Assembly (NCBI GenBank): GCA_046726375.1
Contig: JBKPAJ010000255.1
Span: 1-15,404, forward strand
Length of the DNA: 15,404 bases
From: DASPWV01 sp046726375
GTDB lineage: Bacteria > Acidobacteriota > Vicinamibacteria > Vicinamibacterales > UBA2999
Direction of reading: 5' to 3'
The notes under the pieces are model-generated. The model made no database searches. It was not told the DNA's origin and worked only from the letters and a program-made list of their open reading frames with translations. Positions 1-7,524 of the stretch are shown here, in pieces; position 1 is the stretch's first letter, and every line of letters starts with the position of its first letter. The translations under genes were made by a program, and so were the position numbers.

Positions 1-46
1 CGGTTGGGCTGATTACGAGCGCCGTAAGATGCGCCGGCGGACGTAA
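1..46 (+). CDS. Possible 3' tail of an upstream gene (partial)
   Basis: One frame is open from the left edge of the window to a TAA at 44-46 and would encode a short basic tail ending ERRKMRRRT. It is too short to recognise or to separate from chance. The following ~170 bases up to the signal-peptide gene at 220 hold no gene I can support. Confidence 0.2.
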   Translation, partial: GWADYERRKMRRRT

Positions 47-219
47 AAGCACGTACCGTGTTCATCCGACCTTTGTTCGAGAACTCGCAGGTTCGCCGGG
101 CTCCATCGCAGGTACTAGGTTTGCCGATCGTGGACGCCGCACTCGCGCGTCCCGGTTGAATTTGTGTTTTCGTTGGTTGGAATGCCCGGCGCGTGTCGGC
201 ATACCACTCGTGAGGACTC

Positions 220-2342
220 ATGACAAAGACACGCTGGGCACTGGGATGGATCACCGGTTTCCTCGTCGTTTGCGCGACTACGGCAAGTGCGCAGACGGCG
301 CCCTCGGCGCCGGCGCTGCTCCACCGATCTCCGGCGCGTCGGTGCAGATCCCGTTCGGAATATCGTGGTCGTCAGTAAGCGATCCGGTGGGCATCGTCGC
401 CTACAACTGGCAGGTCAGCACCTCGTCGAGCTTCTCGCCAGTCGTCCTGCAGAACTCCATCAGCGGGCAGACGCAGGCGACCGTCAGCGGTCTTGCGAAC
501 GGCACGTACTTCTGGCGGGTGCAGGCGGTGAACGGGTCATTCGTGCAAGGCGCGTGGTCGACCCCGCGAAGCTTTACGGTGACGGGTGCCGGCGCCGGCG
601 CGCCCGGAACACCGATACTCGGGGATCCGAAGGGCTACTCGACCTTTCATCCGTACGAGGTAATGACGTTCAGTTGGACAGCAGTGCCCGGCGCCGCGAC
701 GTACGTGCTGCAGACGGCAACGGATTCGCGGTTCCCGGTGACTACGCGAGGTCAGTTCGACAACATTCCGGCGTCGGAGACGACCTTCTCGTTTGCGATT
801 GCCAATCCGGAAGGTAATTACTGGGCGCGCGTCTTTGCCGTGGATGCGAACGGTATCTACGGGCAACCGTCGAACCTCACCGCGTTTTCGGTGTTCTACA
901 ACAACCCGTTGCCGCCGCCGCCGGCGCCTCTCTCGCCGGCTAACGGGACAACACTGACGCTCCCGATCACGGTCGAGTGGTCGGACGTCCTCAACCCGCA
1001 GCCCTCGGGGTACGAGCTGCAGATCGCGAAGGACAACAGGTTCAGAAAGATCGAACTCGACGAGCCGCAGCTCAATGGGCCGACGCGCACGATCCTGTCG
1101 CTGACGCCCGGCCAGAAGTTCTGGCGCGTCCGCTCCTTTCAGGGCGATGCGTCGCCGACGACGGCTGCCGTAACCGCGTGGTCGTCGCCCGCGACGTTTA
1201 CCGTCAGCTCGGCGCCGCCGGCACCGGTCTCGGTTTCGTTCACGACCGATCCGCTCACGAGCGGGAACAGTACCTGGGTCGCGGTCCAGCTCACGTCCGC
1301 GCCGTCATCGACGACAGCCATCGCGTTGACGAGTTCGAATCCATCGTTGGCCCCGGTGCCTCCGTCCATCGTGATGCCGGCCAACAGCGCGTGGACGCAG
1401 TTCCAGATGCAAGCTGGCCAGGCGACATCGCCAACTGAGGCGACGATCACCGCATCGCTCAACGGCAAATCGGCATCAGGCACGCTGACCGTCCAGCCGA
1501 CGGCATTGAAATCGCTGACGATTTCGCCGTCGTCGATCACCGGCGGTGCGCAGCCCGGAGCGATCGTGATGCTCACCGGCCAGGCGCCTCCCGGCGGCGC
1601 GATCATCGCGCTGTCGAGCGATTCGCCAGCGGTCACGCCGCCGCCGTCGGTGTTCGTGGACGCTGGCAGCTTCTCGGTGTCGTTCCCGCTCCAAACGAAC
1701 GGCGTCGCAACGACAACGACAGCTACCGTGACGGCGACGTGGCATGGCGCGGGCGCGTCGGCGCAGGTCACGCTTCTGCCGGCGGTCGCACCTATGGCGA
1801 TTTCGCTGAGCCCCACCTCCACTGTTGGCCTGGGCGGCAGCTCGTTCGCAACCGTGTCGATTGCCACGCCACAACCGACCGACACGATGTTTCAGGTAGC
1901 GAGCAGCAATCCCGCAGTGGCGTCCGTGCCGAACGGCATGATGGTACCGGCGGGGACGACGCGCGGCGGCTTCAACATCTTCACGTCATCGGTCTCGGTG
2001 GACACGCCGGTGACGATTTCGGTGTCAGGCGGCGGCGTCACGAAATCCGCGGCACTGCTGGTCACGCCATCGAGTTCCCCGCCGACCACAGGAACGGCCA
2101 CGGTGACGCTCACCGCAAGTGGACGCAGCGGCGAAACCGTCAGCTCGACGCCTTCGGGACTGAAGGTTGCGGTCGGCAGCACGGGATCGGCGTCGTTCGC
2201 AACAGGCACGTCGATTACGCTGAGCGTGTCGAACGGCCGGGACGCGATTTGGTCGGGCGCCTGCTCGAGCAACGGCAACAAGACGAAAACGTGCACGTTC
2301 ACGCTGAACGCAAATGCGTCCGTATCGGCGAATGTGCAGTAG
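220..2342 (+). CDS. Secreted modular protein, FnIII-like and Ig-like repeats; signal peptide out of frame with body
   Basis: An ATG at 220 (GAGG at 212-215) opens a clean Sec signal peptide: MTKTR, a hydrophobic core GWITGFLVVCATTA, cleavage near ASAQ. This frame closes soon after, while the body continues to TAG at 2340-2342 in another frame. Adding one base near 319-321 joins them as PALLPPISGASVQIPFGISW, the usual opening of an FnIII-like domain, giving about 707 residues. Domains by position: three FnIII-like units (about 321-590, 600-900, 905-1215), each with a W near the start and a W...F.V end; three Ig/invasin-like repeats of ~95 residues (about 1219-1500, 1501-1790, 1790-2085); and a C-terminus (about 2090-2339) with GTSITLSV, WSGAC and CTFTLNANASVSANVQ, like the InlB-B/bacterial repeat domain. 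It is probably a surface or secreted adhesion-like protein; substrate unknown. The body alone could start only at a TTG (156) with no export signal, so 220 is preferred. The C-terminus looks complete despite the adjacent transposase. Confidence 0.75.
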
Positions 2343-3840
2343 CGGTTTCAGAGGAGATGAACGACATACCGTGTCGAGCTCTAGGCTGCGCAGTGTTGTT
2401 GCCGGACGGTCACAAACTGTGGCCGGAGTGGTTGCGCCGGATCGACACGCTGCTCGCGGACGAGGCCGTGATTGAGAGCGTGGCTCAAGGACGCGAGAAA
2501 CGCTGGCCACCGAGTCGGCGGCGTGGCCCACCAGGAACGCCGGCGGAGGTCGGGCTGCGGATGCTGATCCTCAAGCATCTGTTCGACTGGAGTTACGATG
2601 ATCTCGAGCACGAAGTCCGCGCCAATCTGGTCTATCGGGCGTTCACGCGCATTGATGCCGGTGACGTGCCCGATGCGAAAACCATTTTGAAGATCGCGCG
2701 CGCGCTCGGTCCGGCGGTCATCGAGCAGCTGCATCGACAAGTCGTGGAGGTCGCCAAGCGTGCCGGGGTCACGCACGGGCGCCGCTTTCGCATCGACACC
2801 ACGGTCGTAGAAACGAATGTGCATTACCCCACGGACAGCTCGCTGTTGCAGGATGGGGTGCGCGTGCTGACGCGCACGATGCAGCGCGCGAGTGGCGTGT
2901 TGGGCGACCCGCGCGGACGCGTGCGCGACCGCCTCCGCAGCGTCGGCCGGCGCGTGCTGATCATTAGCCGGCAAGCGCGGTCGCCGGAGACGCGGGCGGC
3001 GCTGGTCCGCAGCTATCGGCAGCTGATGGCGACAACCCGCGCGGTGGTCCCGGGACGCCACCACGATGGTGCGCCGCATCAGTCAGCGGCTCAAAACTGC
3101 GTCGCGTGCGAGCACGACGACCGTGGCCCAAGCCCGTGAGCGGCTGCGGCAGATGCAGCCGCTGGTGAGGCGGATCCTCAATCAGACTCGCGCGCGGCTG
3201 CTCGGTGGCGATACCCACCTGCCGGACAAGGTCCTCAGCGTCTTTGAGCCCCACACCGAAGCCATTCGGAAGGGCAAGATCGCCAAGCCAACGGAATTCG
3301 GCAAGCTGGTGACGATCCAGGAATCCGAACATCACATCATCACGGCCGACGAGGTGCACGAGCGACGGCCCCCCGACACGATGCTGTGGACGCCGGCGTT
3401 GGATCGACACATCGCGATCTTTGACCGGCCACCGGACATCGCGGCGGGTGATCGGGGATTCGCGTCGGACGCCAATGAAGAGGCCGCGATCACGCGCGGC
3501 GTGCGACGCGTGATCTTGCCGCGGCCCGGGCGGAAAGCCCCAGCGCGGCGCGCGTATGAGCGCCAGCGCTGGTTTCGCCGCGGGCAGCGCTGGCGCGTTG
3601 GCTGCGAAGGGCGCATCAGCGTGATCAAACGACGACATGGCTTGCGGCGCTGTCGCTATCGAGGTGCTGATGGGACAGTGCGGTGGGTCGGCCTCGGCGT
3701 CATCGCCAATAACTTGATGAGCACGGCCGCATTCGTGAAGGCGCGCGCCACTACATAGCGCACGCACATGGAAACGGTGAAATGAAAGGACTGGACAGCA
3801 GGCCGGCCGCCGGATGGCGGCAGAAACAGCATCCGCGCGG
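2343..3840 (+). mobile_element. Insertion sequence, ISNCY/IS5-like, approximate bounds
   Basis: A single transposase gene fills the gap between the secreted protein (ends 2342) and the tail of the NTF2-like gene (ends 3841), as expected for a simple insertion sequence. I could not fix the ends. The only candidate terminal match is imperfect: TGTTGTTGCCG at 2394-2404 against CGGCAGAAACA at 3818-3828 on the opposite strand (9 of 11 bases). No target-site duplication was recognised. If the left terminus is at 2394 the ATG at 2357 lies outside the element and translation would start at GTG 2393 or be captured from the flank. Bounds given are the intergenic limits, not measured ends. Confidence 0.5.
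2357..3758 (+). pseudogene. DDE transposase, ISNCY/IS5-like, frameshifted
   Basis: The first part (2357-3139 frame) has a DUF772-like N-terminal helical region (LRMLILKHLFDWSYDDLEHE) and the first catalytic block RFRIDTTVVETN with D at 2795-2797, followed by YPTDSSLLQDG. The second part, in the +1 frame and open to TAG at 3756-3758, carries AGDRGF (D at 3450-3452) and CEGRISVIKRRHGL (E at 3606-3608), completing a DDE triad typical of IS4/IS5/ISNCY transposases. The frames join cleanly if one C is removed from CCCGGG at 3049-3054, giving TRAVVRDATTMVRRISQ; reconstructed length is about 467 residues. ATG 2357 abuts GAGGAG, so GTG 2393 is an alternative start. As read, no full-length protein is made, so the copy is inactive unless the extra base is an error or slippage occurs. 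I see no classic slippery heptamer. The exact IS family is less certain than the DDE assignment. Confidence 0.8.
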
Positions 3841-4320
3841 TCATTTCTTCACCGCGAAGTAGCTAGCGCGTACCCGCGGCGGCGCGCGCGAGCGCGAGAT
3901 CTGGAATGGCCATATCGCGCTCTGGTAGAAGACCGTCAACGTAATCCCCGCGATCTTCCAGGTGTTGCCGCTGAGCACGAGGCGTACCCTGTAGTGACCG
4001 GCAACCATCCAGATCTCGCCGCCAGGCGCGCCTTTTATCTGATGGTAGGCGCGGACGTGCGTGTGCGCGGTGGCTCCGCTCGTATCCTGCGTCATCACAA
4101 TCGGGCCGGTGACGTGCTGTGTCGCATCAAAGACCGACGCGAACGCTCGCCATCCGGCCACCTGATCATCGGCCGCAACCGCCGCTGCAGGCACGCCGAA
4201 AAGCGAGCTGTAATCGACGTCGACTCGATCCGCGAACGCCCGCCGCACGCCCTTTCAGTCCTTCGCATCGATCGCGTGCAGCATCAACGTGAAGGTGTCT
4301 GCCGCGTGCGTGCTGTCCAT
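3841..4320 (-). pseudogene. NTF2/SnoaL-like protein with an internal TGA
   Basis: ATG at 4320-4318, with a GAGGAT-type ribosome site just upstream and 9 bases from the preceding VOC gene, opens MDSTHAADTFTLMLHAIDAKD, then TGA at 4257-4255, then KGVRRAFADRVDVDYSSLFG to a stop at 3843-3841. In SnoaL-like proteins this place reads as a D-W-x-G-V helix followed by FAD.V..DY.SL.G, so TGA very likely replaces TGG through one base. The rest (AGWRAF, TGPIVMTQDTSGATAHTHVRAYHQIKG, WMVAGHYRVRLV, WKIAGITLTVFY) is a typical cone-shaped NTF2 fold that could bind a small molecule. Full length would be 159 residues. A shorter product could start at GTG 4248, but it would lose the first helix. It is the last gene of the VOC operon and abuts the insertion sequence. 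Substrate unknown. Confidence 0.7.
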
Positions 4321-4329
4321 CAATCATCC

Positions 4330-4728
4330 TCATTCCGGCGACGAGATCGTGAGTCTGAACCCACTCGGTTCGGAGACTTCAAACGCCCGGCTGCCCCACG
4401 GCGTGTCATGCGGCTCCCCGTCCAGAGCGATCCCGGCCTTCCTGGCATCGGCCGCGAGCTGGTCGATATTCTGGGTCGTCTCGACGAAGATCCGCACGCC
4501 GACGCCTTTCTGCCGGTCGCGGCCCTTCTTCCAGTCGTCCTGGCTCAGACCGATGCGCGCCTCGCCCGCCCGCAACATCACGCCGAGCAGGACCCCCTTC
4601 TCTTCCCATTTTTCTTCGACCCCAAAACCAAGCCCTTCGAAAAAGGCGACGCTCTCCTGCAGATTGTTCACAGTGAGCGTCGGCGCGAGTGTCTTCGCCT
4701 GCAAACGGGTGTCGAGTGTTGTCGCCAT
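4330..4728 (-). CDS. VOC-family (glyoxalase/bleomycin-resistance-like) protein, single domain
   Basis: A 132-residue protein. The start at 4728 is chosen because AAGGAGG (4734-4740 on the minus strand) sits ideally before this ATG; the longer in-frame extension to 4803 is arginine-rich and overlaps the upstream gene. The fold is recognisable from paired beta-alpha-beta-beta-beta signatures: APTLTVNNLQESVAFFEGLG, MLRAGEARIGLSQDDWKKG, VGVRIFVETTQNIDQLAADA and AFEVSEPSGFRLTISSPE. VOC proteins bind metal or small ligands and act as isomerases, dioxygenases or drug-binding proteins; the substrate cannot be told here. It lies 19 bases after the two-domain VOC gene and 9 before the NTF2-like gene, so the three are probably co-transcribed. 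Confidence 0.85.
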   Translation of the reverse strand: MATTLDTRLQAKTLAPTLTVNNLQESVAFFEGLGFGVEEKWEEKGVLLGVMLRAGEARIGLSQDDWKKGRDRQKGVGVRIFVETTQNIDQLAADARKAGIALDGEPHDTPWGSRAFEVSEPSGFRLTISSPE

Positions 4729-4747
4729 GATTGCCTCCTTGGCCGTG

Positions 4748-5533
4748 CTACTGCGCCTTCTTTGCGTGCAACGAGAACGCGGCGCCCTGTGGGTCGACCG
4801 CATTCACGATCCAGTCGCCGCCGGGAACCTCCATGGGCCCATTGAGGATCTTGCCGCCGTTCGCCTTGATGCGCTCGATGGCCGTATTGATGTCGGGCAC
4901 ACGGAAATAGATCATCCAGTGTGGCGGCACCTGCGCCATCTCGGGCGGCTTGTTCATCATGCCGCCGATCATTCCGTGCGGCCGATTGAACATGTGGTAT
5001 TTGCCCATCTGTCCCATGTCCAACGTTTCGCTGGGCCGCCAGCCGAAGACCTCGCTGTAGAACTTCATCGCCGCGGGCGCGTCGGTCGTCATCAGCTCGT
5101 GCCACGAGGCCTCGCCCACTTCCGGCGCTGCCTCAGGACGTCCTTCTCGTGGCGTCGGCTGAATGATGTAAAAAGCGGCGCCCTGCGGATCCTTCATCAT
5201 CTGCATGCGGCCGACGGTGGGCACGTCGACCGCTGGAGAGACCTCGCCTCCGCCGAGTCGCTTGATGTGAGCCACGGCGTCATCGAGCTGCGGCACCGCG
5301 ACATACATCGACCAGAACGGCGGCGTGTTCATTCCAGCGGGCCTCTGCATCAGGCCCGCAACCCCAACCTGACCGCTGCGATTGAAGATGGTGTAGGGGT
5401 CAGGCGATTCCTTGAACGGCGCTGACGTCCAGCCAATGACATTCTTGTAGAACGTCTCGGCGGCGGCCGTATCGGTTGTCATCAACTCGTACCAGACGGG
5501 ACGTCCGAGGGACGCTGAAACAGTGGTCGTCAT
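4748..5533 (-). CDS. Two-domain VOC-family protein
   Basis: A 261-residue protein starting at ATG 5533-5531, with AGGAGA about 7 bases upstream. It is an internal duplication of the VOC module: residues ~9-125 begin GRPVWYELMTTDTAAAETFY and end DPQGAAFYIIQPT; residues ~140-258 begin GEASWHELMTTDAPAAMKFY and end DPQGAAFSLHAKK. A short linker (PREGRPEAAPEV) joins them. The two halves share W-x-ELMTTD, FY, V..GW, FNR and DPQGAAF, so a single polypeptide can form the pseudo-dimeric site. The first half has Y where the second has H at the usual metal-ligand position of strand one, so the halves may not bind metal equally. Same broad group as COG3324 (predicted lactoylglutathione lyase-like enzymes); the reaction is unknown. 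First gene of the VOC/VOC/NTF2 operon. Confidence 0.88.
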   Translation of the reverse strand: MTTTVSASLGRPVWYELMTTDTAAAETFYKNVIGWTSAPFKESPDPYTIFNRSGQVGVAGLMQRPAGMNTPPFWSMYVAVPQLDDAVAHIKRLGGGEVSPAVDVPTVGRMQMMKDPQGAAFYIIQPTPREGRPEAAPEVGEASWHELMTTDAPAAMKFYSEVFGWRPSETLDMGQMGKYHMFNRPHGMIGGMMNKPPEMAQVPPHWMIYFRVPDINTAIERIKANGGKILNGPMEVPGGDWIVNAVDPQGAAFSLHAKKAQ

Positions 5534-5967
5534 CTCATATCTCCTGAGTCAGAACATGTCGTGGAGAACCCGGCACCAAGGGAGAGATCAACTAATGTGT
5601 CACAACCAATCGCCGGACGGCGTGACATTCATGTGAAACATCCGTGAAAGGCAACTTCGCCACGGTTCAGTTTCAAACCCGTCCTCCTGTGATCGTTGTC
5701 GAACGCGCTAATCTGAAATCGACATCGCGGAGCTCTACCTTCGACGCGCGCCGTGTGATGGTTGGGTTATGCAGCCACAGCTCATCCTCTCTGGCGAGGC
5801 GGATGCATTCCTCGATCGGATGTCAATCAGTTTCAGGTTCGCAGATGACCTCGCGTTCCAAGAAGGGACGCCTTCCTTCCGTGGACGTCGGCGCTCGTCC
5901 ACCGGAGCTATCAGGCGGGCCGGCTATGGTGATTGTCGAAAGGACGCCGCGCGTTTGTTAAGAATTG
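5534..5967. other. Intergenic region between the VOC operon and the ECF sigma gene; no gene supported
   Basis: About 430 bases separate the VOC operon, which starts at 5533 and runs leftward, from the end of the sigma gene at 5968. Open frames here (for example 5644-5961 and 5769-5990 on the plus strand) are serine/arginine-rich with no recognisable family and no convincing ribosome site. Contents I can point to are an inverted repeat at 5598-5627 upstream of the VOC genes and a 10-base tandem repeat at 5955-5974. The VOC promoter should lie in the first ~120 bases. Confidence 0.6.
5598..5627. promoter_or_regulatory. Inverted repeat upstream of the VOC operon, possible operator
   Basis: TGTCAC (5598-5603) and GTGACA (5622-5627) form a perfect 6-base inverted repeat with a CCGGACGG centre, about 65-95 bases upstream of the VOC start codon. 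Related GTGA-containing words follow (ATGTGAAACAT, CCGTGAAAG). It is a plausible transcription-factor site, but short enough to arise by chance. Confidence 0.25.
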
Positions 5968-5974
5968 TTAAGAA
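5955..5974. repeat. 10-base perfect tandem repeat (TTGTTAAGAA x2)
   Basis: TTGTTAAGAA occurs twice without spacing, spanning the stop codon of the ECF sigma gene (TAA at 5970-5968). The core AATTGTTAA recurs at 6622-6630, just after the stop of the exported-protein gene, so this sigma gene is bracketed by the same 9-base word. AT-rich against a GC-rich background. Confidence 0.7.
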
Positions 5975-6558
5975 CGCATTTCGACGTTGATCGAGCCGGC
6001 GGTTTCGACGTTGATCGAGCGGGCGAGCCTTTGACGCAGCAGCTGCCGCCCCCGATGAAGACGCGAACGCACCGCCGATGTGGAGATGCCGGCAACGACT
6101 GCTGTATCCGCGTAACTGAATCCATGCAAATCGCAAAGGAGAACGACCTCGCGATAGGGCCGTGGAAGTTGGCTGAGCCCTCGTCGAACCTGCGATGCGA
6201 GCTCGGACCCTTCCATCGCATCAGCGGGATCGTTGACGTAGGTGGCAAGCGTGCTGTCCGGACCGAGGGCGTCGAGCGGAGAGAATCGCCGCTCGTTGCG
6301 AATCCATTGACGGCTCAGATTGCGGACGATGCCGTAAAGATAGGTCGTCAGCGTCGCCCGGCTCGGATCGTATCGCGCAAGATCACAGAGAACCGCGACA
6401 AACACTTCTTGCGACACGTCTTCGGCCACCGCTGGGCAACGCGTCATGGCGCGCGCGAACCGGTGCACGACGTGTTGATAGCGGCGGAAGATCTCCGTAA
6501 CGGCATCGGGATCGCCGGAGGCCGCACGCTGCGCCAGGTCGCCGTCTGCGTCGAGCAC
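5968..6558 (-). CDS. ECF-family RNA polymerase sigma factor (second of two)
   Basis: A 196-residue protein with region 2 at about residues 20-90 (EIFRRYQHVVHRFARAM, AEDVSQEVFVAVLCDLARYD, LTTYLYGIVRNLSRQW) and region 4 at about 130-180 (LSQLPRPYREVVLLCDLHGF, then SYADTAVVAGISTSAVRSRL, an HTH reading -35 DNA). It directs RNA polymerase to a small regulon. The start is GTG at 6558-6556: an in-frame TGA lies two codons upstream and the region 2 helix needs this N-terminus; its ribosome site (GAGGA) is unusually close. It is clearly paralogous to the sigma factor at 8139-8741 (shared HRFARAM/YRFARSM, AEDV-QEVFVA, DLARYDP, YLYG). It lies 76 bases after the exported-protein gene on the same strand. 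The C-terminus carries a duplicated SINVE from a 24-base tandem repeat. No dedicated anti-sigma follows it, so it may share the one upstream. Confidence 0.9.
   Translation of the reverse strand: MLDADGDLAQRAASGDPDAVTEIFRRYQHVVHRFARAMTRCPAVAEDVSQEVFVAVLCDLARYDPSRATLTTYLYGIVRNLSRQWIRNERRFSPLDALGPDSTLATYVNDPADAMEGSELASQVRRGLSQLPRPYREVVLLCDLHGFSYADTAVVAGISTSAVRSRLHRGRQLLRQRLARSINVETAGSINVEMRS
5979..6026. repeat. 24-base in-frame tandem duplication in the 3' end of the ECF sigma gene
   Basis: Two adjacent 24-base units (5979-6002 and 6003-6026) share their first 18 bases and most of the rest. In the sigma factor they encode RSINVETA/GSINVEM, a duplicated eight-residue tail after the region 4 helix. 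In-frame tandem duplication by slippage is the simplest origin. Confidence 0.8.
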
Positions 6559-6600
6559 TCCTCATTACGACGCCGTTCAACAATGATTGGCCGCACGCCG

Positions 6601-6614
6601 GTTCCTTCAGGAAC
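6601..6614. other. Small hairpin between exported-protein gene and second sigma gene
   Basis: GTTCC TTCA GGAAC forms a perfect 5-base stem with a 4-base loop in the 76-base gap between the two minus-strand genes. On the minus strand the T-rich tract lies before, not after, the stem, so it is not an ordinary intrinsic terminator for these genes. It could be a weak pause or processing site, or chance. Confidence 0.25.
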
Positions 6615-6634
6615 TTGTAAAAATTGTTAAATGC

Positions 6635-7519
6635 TTACCGCTCGCGCGCCGGCAGCTCGAACGGAAGCGGCTTTACCTCCTCGCGTTTGTAGCCTGCGGG
6701 TACCTCGAACAACGACGCGTCGGGCTCGGCGCGCGTGATGTTCGTGAGCCGGTAGATCGTCTCACCAAACCGCGGATCAGCGCGTCGCGAATACACGACG
6801 ACACCGAGCTCGGGCGAGTACCAACGTTCGCTGACGATCTCAATCGGACGGAGGTTGCCGATCGCGCCGGCGGGCAGCGTTGCAGTCGTTCTCGTGCCCT
6901 CGGCGCGCACGCCCTCGTACTCTTTCGTGCCGAGCTGTTCGGTCTCAGCCTCTGGCGGCTCCGGTCCGTCGTGGACTTGAAAATGCACTGCGAGACCCGG
7001 TTCCGGAGCGCCTGCGCCGGAAATCATGACGCTGCCCTTATGCCCTTCAACGGAACCGCGCACGGCTTTTGGGGCACGCGACCGCAGCGCGACTTTTCGC
7101 ACCGGATCGAGCGCGTAATGCACGCGCGCGACCGGGTCGCTGATCGTCACCATGCGCGTGTCGCCGTCCGGCACGACCGGACCAATCGCCGCCAGCTGAT
7201 GTTCGCGGCGCACGCGGCCGCGGCTGTCGCGCGCCACCGTGCCGGTGGTCCGGCGTTCGATGCGATTGCCATCGCCGAGTTGTTGCGTGATCTCGTTGAC
7301 GATCTCAGCCGAGTAGGGCGCGTTCTCGACCACCTCTCCGATGTCGAATGGTTCGATCGCCAACATGCCGACCTTGAAGTCCGGTGGCGGAGCCGGAAGC
7401 GGCAGCGGCGCGGGTTGCCCCTGACCCAACAAGAGCAGGTCCGGCGGCTCCTGGGCTGCAGCGATGCCTGCAGGCAACGCGATGAGCATCACAACTCCGA
7501 CGATTGTTTGTTGTCTCAT
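6635..7519 (-). CDS. Exported protein of unknown function, linked to ECF sigma cassette
   Basis: A 294-residue protein. The start at ATG 7519-7517 is chosen because AGGAG lies 8 bases before it; a GTG three codons earlier is less well placed. The signal peptide is MRQQTIVGVVMLIALPAG with cleavage near AAAQ, followed by a proline-rich stretch (APLPLPAPPP). The mature part is probably periplasmic. It holds REHQLAAIGPVV, TRMVTISDPVARVHYALDP, and a C-terminal SERWYSPELGVVVYSRRADP, GETIYRLTNITRAEPDASLF, EVPAGY. I recognise this C-terminal pattern from uncharacterised exported acidobacterial proteins but know of no assigned function. It starts 5 bases after the anti-sigma-like gene, so it is in the same operon and may act in the same envelope response. 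Confidence 0.75.
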   Translation of the reverse strand: MRQQTIVGVVMLIALPAGIAAAQEPPDLLLLGQGQPAPLPLPAPPPDFKVGMLAIEPFDIGEVVENAPYSAEIVNEITQQLGDGNRIERRTTGTVARDSRGRVRREHQLAAIGPVVPDGDTRMVTISDPVARVHYALDPVRKVALRSRAPKAVRGSVEGHKGSVMISGAGAPEPGLAVHFQVHDGPEPPEAETEQLGTKEYEGVRAEGTRTTATLPAGAIGNLRPIEIVSERWYSPELGVVVYSRRADPRFGETIYRLTNITRAEPDASLFEVPAGYKREEVKPLPFELPARER

Positions 7520-7524
7520 GAGAT

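Noticed and set aside
156..320. N-terminal extension of the large secreted protein from TTG 156
   Set aside because: It is arginine-rich, has no signal peptide and no family match, and it overlaps a perfect signal peptide in another frame from ATG 220.
1139..1885. 248-residue open frame on the minus strand
   Set aside because: Antisense to the Ig-like repeats; low-complexity valine/alanine composition caused by the GC-rich opposite strand.
2394..3828. Terminal inverted repeats of the insertion sequence
   Set aside because: The best match is only 9 of 11 bases and I see no target duplication, so ends were not called.
4255..4257. TGA as a recoded tryptophan or selenocysteine codon
   Set aside because: TGG is the normal Trp codon throughout the window, the family expects Trp and not selenocysteine, and no SECIS-like element was seen.
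3814..4845. 343-residue plus-strand frame, and the overlapping 4289-5425 frame
   Set aside because: Arginine-rich shadows lying over the NTF2-like and VOC genes, which have clear domains and ribosome sites on the minus strand.
6601..6614. Intrinsic terminator between exported-protein gene and second sigma gene
   Set aside because: The stem is only 5 bases and the T-run is on the wrong side for minus-strand transcription.
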